Both the position numbers and the translations under genes were made by a program. The notes under the pieces are model-generated. The model was not told where the DNA came from. It saw nothing but the letters and a program-made list of their open reading frames with translations, and did not search any database. Below, piece by piece: positions 55,067 to 64,000 of a stretch of DNA of 64,000 nt (within the stretch, counting starts at the first letter, position 1; each line of letters opens with the position of its first letter). The DNA is from Uranotaenia lowii (lineage: Eukaryota; Arthropoda; Insecta; Diptera; Culicidae): assembly GCF_029784155.1 (NCBI RefSeq), contig NC_073691.1, positions 143,252,461 to 143,316,460 on the forward strand, given 5' to 3'.

Positions 55067-56041
55067 TTGTATCCCATTTACCCGAAAACCATTGCCCAGA
55101 ATGAATTTTTCCCAGAATGACAAATACCCGAAATCAAACCCCAGAATGAACCATTTCCCAGAAAAAAATTCCCCAGAATGCACCATTTACCAGAAATTTT
55201 TTTCCCAGAATGGACCATTTCCCAGAATTTTTTTCCCCAGAATGGAACATTTACAAGAATGGCACAAATCCCAGATTTTTTCCCCTAGTATTTTTATTTG
55301 TTTTCTTTTTTTTTCTAATGAATTCTTGAATATTTCATATGATTCGAAATTAATTTTTTCAAAATGATTTTTTTGTTGAAACTAAGACTTTGAAATTTTC
55401 CAACTAAATTTATTTTAGAACCAATATTGTGCTTTGTTTATGGTTTGGGTACTTTAATTGATTCAATGCTTATCATGGTCCTTTAAAAAACCGTTTTGGT
55501 ATCCGACTCCTCACGCTGCGCGTTCGAACTTGGAAGACGTTTTGTCCTTCACGCTGTCGCGTGGCGGACGGGGCTAAGGGATCACCCCTAGCTTTCACGC
55601 AGACCTAGGAAGCCCCGGCAGACCTAGACCAATGTAATGGGGCCGCCGCTTCCGACGGCGGGTCGGCGGCCACCTCGGATTTGGGAGCTTCGGCGGCTTT
55701 GTGCCGCCTCAGCCCCTTCATCCTCGTTGGTTGCGGCTTTGCCGCAAAAGAATTAAGTTAAGAAACCCCATTTTTTTGTAACAATTCCTTTTTTTTTTTA
55801 TTAATTTCTAGTAGGGATAAATGTTTTCAATTTTCTGGGAAATAGTTCTTCTGGCGAAAAAATTTCTGGTAAATGGTTCATTCTGGTGAAAAAATTTCTG
55901 GGAAATGGTACATTCTGGCGAAAATTTTTCTGGGGAATGGTTCGTCTGGGGAAAAAAATTCTGGGGAATGGTTCTTTCTGGCGATTGGAATTCTGGGGAT
56001 TTTTCATTCTGGGCAATGGTTTTCGGGTAAATGGAGTACAA
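55067..56041. mobile_element. 975-bp foldback with arms of CCAGAAT modules
   Basis: The left arm (55067-55290) starts TTGTATCCCATTTACCCG and the right arm (55815-56041) is its inverse, ending with the complement of TTGTACTCCATTTACCCG. Each arm is a ladder of about ten modules (ccatttcccagaattttttt, ccccagaatggaa) with variable spacing. The core contains AT-rich DNA and the GC-rich block at 55490-55750. No target duplication was recognised and no protein is encoded. The 41753 and 62639 tracts look like single arms of the same family. Confidence 0.8.
55490..55750. other. GC-rich core with small hairpins
   Basis: Abruptly GC-rich compared with both sides. Short inverted words: ccgccg..cggcgg near 55645, ggcggctttgtgccgcc at about 55690 and gcggctttgccgc at about 55733. 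No frame with recognisable content. Confidence 0.7.
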
Positions 56042-56745
56042 CCGTAGTAAAATATACAAAGACATAAAAAAAAAACTGATCAAAATGTATTTTATTCTTT
56101 AAACTTCTGCACGACAATTTCTGGAAGCTTTCCAACTATTCAGTGTCCCCCGGAGACACGGAACACGAAAAATCTCGGCAGATTCCGCGGTTTTTTCCAG
56201 GTGTTTTCCCGTCTCATTTGGAGGAAACATTTCACTCCCATAGCTCATTGTTTCCATTCGAATAGAACAATTCCCGGGAAAAGCGAAAACAAGCACAAAG
56301 TATACAAAAGATACCATCCCGATTCGCTCCCCGTGTTGTTCCCATTTCGGTACTATTCTTGGAGAGGAAATCCGGATGGGTGCCAAAGGGTCTGGGAAGA
56401 TGGCCGCCGAGGCCCTACAAAAAGCGGCAGCTCGGATTGTGAAAATGAAAACAAAACAATGCGTTCATTTCCTGGTGTTCGTTGTTGAGTTTCTTTCCAT
56501 CTGTAATGTTTTTTTTCTGGGACTGTTCGACCAAAAATTGGAGCAACGGTGGAGATCTATAACATTCATCTTCGGAGGATGATGGCAACGAATAAATCTA
56601 CGTATGTTCCGGTTAAAGCTGAGAAGCGCAAATATATACTGAGCCGATTCTGGGAGTAAAACGATAGCGATAGGTAGCTCTTCAAAGCATTGCGAAGCTA
56701 GTAAAAATGAAACAACTTTATCAAGATTGTCTGAAACAGCGATAT
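56042..56745. other. Spacer
   Basis: Overlapping frames on both strands (56099-56386 minus, 56201-56582 plus) without motifs. Confidence 0.45.
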
Positions 56746-56749
56746 TTAT

Positions 56750-58560
56750 TTTATTTTATTTATTTATTTATTTATTGCCATTATGTAAAGTAAGATACAA
56801 TCTTATAACTGGTTACAATGTGTTATACTGATGTGTTTTCCTAGCTAAATTTTTGTTCGTTCGTTTTTTTAAAGATTATGTCGTTCTTAATCTGCAAGTC
56901 CTGCTAATAAACCCCTCTTGAACTCTGACCTAGCTCTAATAGATTTTACATGGAAAGGAATAACGTTCCAGTTGACGATACCTCTCACAAAAAACGAGTT
57001 ACTATAGTAAACAGAACTGTGTCGGGGAATAACGAAACATCCTGTTCGAGAACTACGTAGCGGTACAAGAAGAGATCTTAGATATTCCGGTTTGCCTGAG
57101 GATAGAATCCTATGAATAACAGTAACGGATCTGAAAGCATAAAATCTCTCGAAGCGACATCCTAATAAATCTTTTTGAAGATGTGAGACGTGTGAGAATC
57201 TTGTAAGATTAAAAAAAAATATCTGACGCAAGAATTCAGCGCAATGCGAAGTCTTCTCATAGATCTTCCCGAGGCGTTTTGGTAAAGAAAATCACCGTAG
57301 ATAAATACAGGATAAATAAAAGACTAAAATAGGCGGAGTTTCGTTGAGGTATCCAAATGTTTAGTTGTCAAGTAGAGCCTTTTCAAAGATCCATATATTT
57401 TGCCACATTGGGAGATTATTTGGCGGTCCCAAGAAAAACTTTGTTCAAAAATTACACCAAGGTTTTCAGCGTGGTCTACAAACGAAATTTCTTGTCCATC
57501 ATAATAACGTTTAGGAGGTAGGACAGATGGAGTTGACTTGTTGATGAAAAGTGCTTTTGTTTTGGCTGGATTAATAGGCAGAAGATTATCAACAGCCCAC
57601 TCGTGGATTTTAGAAAGATCATGGTTCATTTGAGCACCTAACTGCTGTAAGGAAGAACAACCATCAATACTTGCGTATATCTGAACATCATCAGCAAAAA
57701 AATGCACTGAGCAAAACTTCAGAACCAAAGGAAGATCGTTTATGAATAGCGAAAACAGAATAAGGCCCAAAATGGAACCTTGAGGAACCCCCGAATCAAT
57801 TTCTGAGAATTCCGAAAAAACTCCATTGAAATAAACGGATTGTGTGCGCCCTTGAAGGTACGAGAAAATCAATTCAGCCACATGTTTGGAAAAATTGTAA
57901 TTATGTACCAGTTTTTGAACAAGTTTGTTGTGCTTGTGTTGTGTTTCAGTGCAATGATTAGGTCTGAACCCGGACTGGAACTCACTGAGAAAGTTATGTT
58001 CACCAATATGATCATATATTTGTTGTTTAATAAGCTTTTCAAATACCTTGGATAATGAGCTCAAAATGCTGATTGGTCTAAAATTGGCAATATCTGATAC
58101 GTTTGATTTTTTTTGGAATAGGTTTAACTTTCACCCGTTTCCACAAAACGGGAAACTTCGAAGTTAAAATAATGGTGTTGAAGAGATGAGTAAATAATGG
58201 TAATAAAGAGTGCAGGAGAATTTTTATAAGTTTTATCGGAATATTATTGACAACTTCATATTCTTCCACAATCCTAAAACGGAACCCTCTAGAGTTCTTA
58301 GGCAGTCGCAGAGCTGCGTTGTTATTAATGGTAAAATTCGTAGTGAAAAAAGAATTGATTTCAGTTGCAGTAGAACTGAAATTTGTGGATGATTGAAGCG
58401 TATTAGATAAACCAATTCTTTTCAAGTTACTCCAGAATTTTCTGGCAGGAACACTCAAATTTATAGAACGCTTTTCTTGATTAAGTTTGGCATCCGAAAT
58501 CAATGAGGTCACTTGAGTAAAACACTTTTCAAATATTCAAGGTTTTTCTCAAAATCAATA
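56750..58560 (-). pseudogene. CR1/L2-like LINE, reverse transcriptase relic
   Basis: Minus-strand order: pre-RT linker at 58512-58078 (SVPARKFWSNLKRIGLSN, FPVLWKRVKVKPIPKK). A frame change in a T-run near 58105 follows. The RT at 58064-57324 then has SLSKVFEKLIKQQIYDH, LSEFQSGFRPNHCTET, DSGVPQGSILGLILF, the catalytic FFADDVQIYAS and NPAKTKALFINKS. The C-terminal domain (57231-56887) has SRTGCFVIPRHSSVYYSNSF and NWNVIPF. The 3' end is a (TTTA)n-type tail at 56750-56777, as in L2/CR1-like LINEs that end in short tandem repeats. Compared with the family, about 30 residues including motif A (D-x3-AFD) are missing after HCTET. No endonuclease is attached; the relic at 7015-7622 is from the same broad group. 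Confidence 0.88.
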
Positions 58561-59399
58561 AAAATCAACAAACCAAACATTTGCTGACAACACTTGTGCA
58601 ACTAATGCCTTGGTGTTATTTCTTATCTACTGAATTAAAACTACAGATATCCATATTTAAATAGACATCGAAAAAATAGCTGCGATAAAATCTGCAAAGG
58701 TGAAAAATAATTGGACATCTTTTCTTGTGTATTTTTTTTTTAAATTCAAGCTCTCCTTATTGAAAAATCAATAGAGTAGAAGATGAGGCTGGAAAACAGA
58801 CAAAAATAAAAAAAACGCAGTTAGCACATCGAAAATTTTGTTTCTTAAAAAAATCGGTCGGGGAACTGGGGTACATTATACCAAATGGAGTTTCAACACG
58901 TATTTTTTAAAGGTAAAACTAGCTGAGAATAGCAAAGAAACATTCTGAGGTTTGATAAATACAAAAATGATTCCACACCGACTCAGTATAGTCTCAGGTC
59001 TAGAGTGAAATTTGGGATCAAGTAGTTACTACGGTACTTGGAAAAAATTCGCATATATTCCAAATATTTATTACACAATTCAATAGCACAATCCAAAAAA
59101 ATTGATAGAACTTTTGAAAATTTGAAAGAATTTTTTAAATTCTGAAAGATAAGGGTGTATTTGAAAAAAATGCAACACTTTGTTACGAGAATAACTCTCA
59201 AATGCATGGATGGAAATTGATGAAATGTTCCGTACTAGTACAAAATTTGGTGACAATCTGCCAAGTGGTTTTTGAGAAAGCATCCAATACTGAGGTTAAT
59301 TGACAAAATTTTTTGGGCAGGATCGAGAAAATCCAGAAAAGGCCCACTGGGAGACCCAAAAAAAGCTGGAAAATAACTATTCGACCAAAGTTCACATGG
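58561..59399. other. AT-rich spacer
   Basis: No supportable feature. Confidence 0.5.
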
Positions 59400-59401
59400 T
59401 A

Positions 59402-60545
59402 AAAGGTGATACGGTCAAAATTTGGTCAAGGGAAAACGCGTGTAAATCGGTAGAATCGTTTATTTAAAAATCAAATTAAATTTCTTTTTCAAGTTTAATT
59501 AGTAGAAAATTCAGGAAAAATATTCAGTTAGGCTTCCACTTTTCCAAATCCGAATTGCCGGGCCTTACGCTTAACCCCTGCCATCAGATTTTGTTCAGCC
59601 ACCTTGTCCACCTTCTTCGCCGCAGAAAGCCAGTTTGCCTTGAACTGCTGCTCGTCCTTAGCAGTTTTTTGGTCTTCTTTAGGTTCCGCTTGTCAATAGA
59701 TCAGTATTTCTCAATTGGGCGGAGCTCTGGCGTGTCGAGAGGGTTCTTGTCCTTGGGAACCACCTGCACGTTGTTGGCGGCGTACCACTCCATGGCCTTT
59801 TTACCGTAATGGCAAGATGCCAAATCCGGCCAAAACAGTACGGAACAACCGTGTTTCTTCAGGAAAGGCAGCAGACGTTTATTCAAACACTCTTTCACGT
59901 AAATTTCTTGGTTGACAGTCCCGGAAGCTATGAAAATGCTGCTTTTCAAGCCACAGGTACAGATTCTTGCCATAACCAGATATTTCTTCGCGAACTTTGA
60001 CAGTTTCATGTGCTTGAAAATATCTACTACCTTTTCCCTTCCTTTTCCCGTATAAAACTCCTGTCCCGGAAGCTGCTTGTAGTCGGCTTTTACGTAGGTT
60101 TCGTCGTCCATTACCACGCAGTCAAACTTCGTCAGCATCGTCATGTACAGCCTCCGGGATCGCGCTTTGGCCGTCGTATTTTGTTTATCATCGCGATTTG
60201 GAGTCACCACCTTCTTGTAAGTCGATAGTCCGGCTCGTTTTTTGGCTCGATGCACGGTTGTAGACGATACACCCAGCTTATTTGCGGCATCTCGGAGAGA
60301 GAGGTTAGGGTTTCGCTTAAAACTACCGGCAACTCTCTTTGTCGTCTCAGCGGCTTCTGGTTTTCGATGATACACTGCTCTTCTTCCTTGAACGGCTTTT
60401 TGTCAACTGAAGAGTGAAATCCAAAATCAAAATAGGAGCAACATTCTACACACACACACACACCTTCAAAATGAAGGGTGTTTAGGTTTTTTAAATGCAA
60501 AATTGAAAGAAATACGTCAATTTGATATTGACCAAATCGTTTGAC
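59402..60545 (-). mobile_element. ITm DD37E transposon, copy 3, right end worn
   Basis: The left end AAAGGTGATACGGTCAAAAT follows TA (59400-59401). The right inverted repeat is lost after accaaat near 60531, so the outer boundary is approximate. A (CA)n tract at 60449-60463 corresponds to the (GT)n tract of copy 2. Confidence 0.9.
59528..60398 (-). pseudogene. DD37E transposase, broken (copy 3)
   Basis: The longest uninterrupted stretch of the family: 59701-60375 encodes KKRAGLSTYKKVVTPN, VVMDDETYVKADYKQLPG, FWPDLASCHYG and RPIEKY, so all three catalytic residues (DD37E) are intact. Lesions lie elsewhere: the start ATG has become AAG (60396-60398), the first helix-turn-helix is removed by a deletion between EEEQ and the IENQKPLRRQ segment, and the Trp after RPIEKY is a TGA. 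The tail continues in the same sense to a TAA at 59528-59530. It is inactive, but is the best copy for reading the family's catalytic domain. Confidence 0.93.
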
Positions 60546-62085
60546 TTTAAATCGTTTGAGAAGCTCAAGAGGATCCACTAGTGAGCTAAAATTTGAATAA
60601 AACAGAATATTGTTGATTCAATGAAGTGAAAGGAATGTGAGAGGTTTTTTCAAGCTCAATCCAAAAATATGAATGAGAAAGTGATAAAACGTCACTTTTT
60701 TCTGACTGGTTCGTCTAAATGACTTATTAAAAGGCTCAACTTCATTTCTACAAGTTAGAAAAGCTGCCCACCGGTAAAATAAACAAAATACGGCGGTAAA
60801 ATCATGCGCAAAATATTTGGACTGCTTGAGGAGAGATATTTTGGAAAATTTCGTAACGGACAGCAAAACGAACTCTTTAGCAGTCACCTGCCAGGTTTCC
60901 AACCAGAAACTTTTCGTTGACAAGTCTCGCCTGTATTTCCCGGAGAAAAACAAGGATAAAAACTTGAAAAAATAATGTTTAGTACTTTAGCGAGCTAACG
61001 ATCTACGGAAACTGCTAATTACTCATTCTTTCATACCGATTAACAGGATGAATAGCTAATAATACAAAGAAGACTGCCTCCAAATGCGACCGTTTTCTCT
61101 GCAAAGCTCTTCAATAGTTTGTACTCGGTTTAAGATGGATCCAAAATCGTGCCATTCCGCAAAAACGGTGGTGGAGTGATAAAGAGTCAAATATGTTGTT
61201 TTTGAGCAGAAGGAGAATAATCGGCTTAATTTGCTGTAACTTCGACCAAATTCAAAATTTTGAGTTTTTTTTTTAAGTTCAAGCTTCAGGAACTAGAAAA
61301 CGCAATCGAAAATTGCCTTGATTTGAAAACAAAAGATGGTTCATAGTATGCATTAAGGATGACGCACCTATTGCCCAAAAATTAAAGTCGAAAAATTTCT
61401 TCATCGGACGCTATCTGAAAAACCACTTGACAAAACGTCACAAAAATTTGCATTTGTAAACATTTCATAACCAGGTGAATTCGCTGATAATTTTATCAAT
61501 TTTTTTTTCGAATACACTCCTTACTTAGGCTACAATATTCTCATTTTTGGAGGTTCAAATTATGAACTAAGTTGAGCAATTTAGGGACGTTGATTCCAAT
61601 TGTATCATTCGCTTTTTGCTATCAGCTCCTGCTGTTTTTTTTAAATATCTTATGAAAATAGGATTAAATTAACTTTGTTGGCAAATTATAGAATATTGCA
61701 ATGATTTTAAAAATAAAGGTTTTTAATTTAATTAAATAATACAATTTTGACTTCTGAAATAATAAGAGTTTTTGTTTCGTAAGATTTTCAAAATTCTGTA
61801 AAATAGAAGAAATTTGATGGAATGTTGAGAAAGATTTCAACCAATTGATAGTTCTGAAATGTCTATTTCTATTCAAGTTAAAACGAGTTAAATTTTTTTT
61901 TATTCAGTCTAATGCAATTTTATTAGTTCAATTTTTTGTTAATTTCTAAATAAAATAATTTGAAGCAAAGTATTTCTGAAACTTAAATCTTAAGCCGAGA
62001 TATGATTTCTAGAATGAATGAAGGATGAATGAAAATGGGAAGTATTTCCACAGAAAAGTGCAAAAATATCGTGCACAAATGCTGA
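60546..62085. other. AT-rich spacer
   Basis: No gene is supported; minus frames at 60618-60953 and 61664-61876 have no motif. Confidence 0.45.
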
Positions 62086-62089
62086 GTCA

Positions 62090-62290
62090 GTTTGCGGAAA
62101 TGGAAGAAGTATACATTGGAACAGTCGGAAATCTGTCCGGTGGAGAAAACTTTGGACCAGAAAGTCATGCGTGCTTACGCCAGTAATAAAAATGCCTCAG
62201 TTAAGATGTGGCCGAAGACGTGGATCCTCTCTCAGCACTGTTCATCGTTCCACGATGGCTGAAAGAACACGATGGCTTGGTTCAAATCCA
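62090..62290 (+). pseudogene. Possible Tc1/mariner DNA-binding domain remnant
   Basis: Allowing a frame change, the plus strand reads VMRAYASNKNASVK and then a stretch resembling 'vA..l.lS.STVhR', as in the second helix-turn-helix of Tc1/mariner transposases. No catalytic domain follows. Weak evidence. Confidence 0.3.
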
Positions 62291-62340
62291 TCTAAGTCCA
62301 TATCGTACTGAAGGAGATGAATCCGCAAAATTGTCCACAA

Positions 62341-62620
62341 CCCAGCTAACATAACATCGCATAAAAAATGTTTACTCAAGTCGTTAAAAACGATACTGTG
62401 AATCGCTATTCCTTTCAAATATGTACAAGGTCGTAAAAATGGTTACTTATAGTCGGTTTAAATGGTTTAAATCGAATATGGTAACAAGCCGCCATGTTGC
62501 AGATTTTGAAGAAGATTTCGCTCAATTTGTTCTTCCATGTGGGCTTGAAGTGAGAGAACAGCTTTGATAAATGTTCTCTCTGCGACCAGCAGTGTAACCA
62601 GATTGCTAAAAATCAGATAA
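62341..62620. mobile_element. Partial second copy of the CCCAGCAAACAT element
   Basis: Begins CCCAGCTAACATAACATCGC and follows the reverse complement of 36745-36991 for about 280 bp with scattered differences and a small insertion; the other half is absent. Confidence 0.75.
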
Positions 62621-62638
62621 AACACCATCTGATTTTGA

Positions 62639-62703
62639 TTGTATCCTATTTACCCAGAATGCACCATTTACCAGAAATTTCCCAGAATTTTTTGCCCCAG
62701 AGC
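62639..62703 (+). repeat. Short CCAGAAT-module tract
   Basis: Begins TTGTATCCTATTTACCCAG, then caccatttaccagaaatttc and cccagaattttttgcccc. A single truncated arm of the 55067-56041 family. Confidence 0.75.
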
Positions 62704-63895
62704 TAATGAGTAGTTTTCGATCGAAAATTCGATCATTGGCGTAGGATTGACTGGAATCCAATATTAATTGATTGACTGTGAAAGGAGATTATAAAGAACA
62801 TAAAAGTGAAAAAAATTTGCATTTGCTATTAAATTGTGTAGATACTGTTAATTTTAAATCGTGTTGTTGTTGCAGCTCAAACAACATATAAGTAATGAAC
62901 TTCAGAGCAAAACTTATAAAAAATAGAAAAAAAGCTGGATTGGCTGTAGCTAAGAAAATCAGATTTTGTTCGAAATAAAGAACCAACGAGTTCATCCAAG
63001 ACTTTGGATCGATTTTAATCCCGATAAGCATGTTTAAAAGGAAAATCAGAAGAATCCATTTATTCCACCGCCAGACTTTAGTTTTTATCGATCCAACCAA
63101 ACCTGAAAGATCCTCGCTATCATCCGTATGATTGGAATTAAGCAAAATCCGGTGAAACCCGTCAGAAAATCAATATTCCTTACTTTGCCATCCACGACGG
63201 TGGCAGCCTCCAGAAGCTGAACAGAAAAGCAAAGCAAAAATATGGGCCAATATGCAAATGTTTTCATATCTTCGCAAAACCTTTTTCCGCCTTCATTCCT
63301 GACTTCTGCTGGGCCAACCCCCCTCAATTTAAAAGTAGAATGAAAAAAAAATCAACTGTATGAAACCGGCTGGAAGCAAAATGTGGGAGCACGTCCTTCG
63401 TCACCCGGAAACCGCCATCTTGGGAAAACCCCTTCGAATGGCTTTTGTCTCACTAATCGGCTTGTTCCATTCGGTTTGGCATTCTCCGGGATAGGGTTGA
63501 TGATCGGGCAAAGCTGAATCAATGAAATAACAGCTTCCATTCTGCATTTTTTTTGTGTAGGTTATTTCACTGTTTTGCTTCTGTTTTTTTTTTCTGCTGA
63601 ATTGTTTCCGAACAAAGTCAAACAATTCTGGATGGGCAAAAAAGAACCTTAGATGGTAAGTTGGGGAGGAAAATTTCCACGCCAATCATCGGCCTGACGA
63701 AAGGAGTTTTACCGGTTGCCTGCTTTAGGGTGTTTGAAAATTTTGGGCAATCTGTTCCCAATTTTTTTTTTATCACTGGAAACTTACCGGTTTAAGCAAT
63801 ATGGAGGAAGGATAAATGTGAAGAGGAAATTAATTTTGTGGTTCGAGTTGAACTGTTTTTGTTGATTCATGTGGAGATAATTGGAGCTTATGAAA
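62704..63895. other. Unannotated spacer
   Basis: The minus frames at 62789-63145, 63085-63327 and 63401-63685 overlap and lack recognisable domains, although 62789-63145 has hydrophobic segments. Composition at 63060-63700 is more balanced. No gene is supported. Confidence 0.4.
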
Positions 63896-63898
63896 ACT

Positions 63899-64000
63899 TT
63901 AATGCGATTCGCAACTCAGGAGATTCTGGTCCATGATTTTCCATAGCTCGTTACGATCGATTGTTTCGTATGCGGCTTTGAAGTCGATGAATAGATGGTG
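63899..64000 (-). pseudogene. LINE reverse transcriptase fragment, cut by window edge
   Basis: From the window edge the minus strand reads HHLFIDFKAAYETIDRNELW, the RT motif A block (catalytic Asp in IDFKAAYE) of non-LTR elements. After KIMDQN the sequence stops resembling RT and meets a TAA at 63899-63901. So the 3' side is truncated and the 5' side continues beyond the window. Confidence 0.75.

Noticed and set aside
62789..63145. Odorant- or gustatory-receptor-like exon on the minus strand
   Set aside because: It has hydrophobic segments, but no conserved C-terminal receptor motif or convincing splice structure could be seen, so no function is claimed.

Overview
The window looks like a transposon-rich piece of an insect genome, most likely a mosquito. 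The main clues are three decayed copies of a DD37E IS630-Tc1-mariner transposon (a type first described in mosquitoes), Jockey-, R1- and CR1/L2-like LINE remnants, a CsRn1-type Ty3/gypsy retrotransposon, a tRNA-derived SINE, many small foldback elements with TA, TTAA or 8-bp target duplications, AT-rich spacers and a 500-N scaffold gap. I found no host protein gene that I can support. Almost every convincing reading frame belongs to a mobile element. The species assignment is inference.

Layout. 1-15 kb: LINE endonuclease fragment at the left edge, DD37E copy 1 (minus), a TA-flanked MITE, a second LINE endonuclease relic (minus), about 4 kb of non-coding DNA of more balanced composition, a tRNA-derived SINE, DD37E copy 2 (plus), and an element of the 'TTGCCAGATTGCCCGG' family with another insertion nested in it. 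15-28 kb: a 1.05-kb foldback element carrying a tRNA-like sequence, a 1.13-kb array of a 7-bp repeat next to an R1 endonuclease relic, a hAT-like MITE, a 779-bp foldback with 8-bp TSD, a 240-bp near-perfect palindrome, a 53-bp minisatellite and a piggyBac-like MITE.

28.6-31.1 kb: the best-preserved coding unit. A DD34E transposase split over two frames at an A AAA AAT heptamer converges on an intact 398-codon gene of unknown function with an acidic N-terminal region. I read the two as one two-gene DNA transposon. 31.4-35.3 kb: a CsRn1-type LTR retrotransposon (minus) with LTRs identical over 174 bp, gag and pol in one frame separated by a single UGA, and the integrase core deleted.

36-45 kb: a MITE (second copy near 62.4 kb), a 78-bp minisatellite with a 547-bp higher-order period, a modular CCAGAAT repeat, and a roughly 150-bp satellite that runs into the sequencing gap. 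45.8-51.8 kb: a Jockey-like LINE (minus) interrupted by a 2.6-kb DNA element. Taking out the insert and one copy of its 7-bp target duplication restores the LINE reading frame. 52-64 kb: a MITE with 8-bp TSD, a tRNA-like sequence, a 975-bp foldback built from CCAGAAT modules around a GC-rich core, a CR1/L2-like LINE (minus), DD37E copy 3 (minus), a Tc1/mariner DNA-binding remnant, and a LINE reverse transcriptase fragment cut by the window edge.

Nearly all genes are autonomous-element relics. Only the convergent two-gene transposon and the gag/protease/RT/RNase H part of the LTR element look recently functional.
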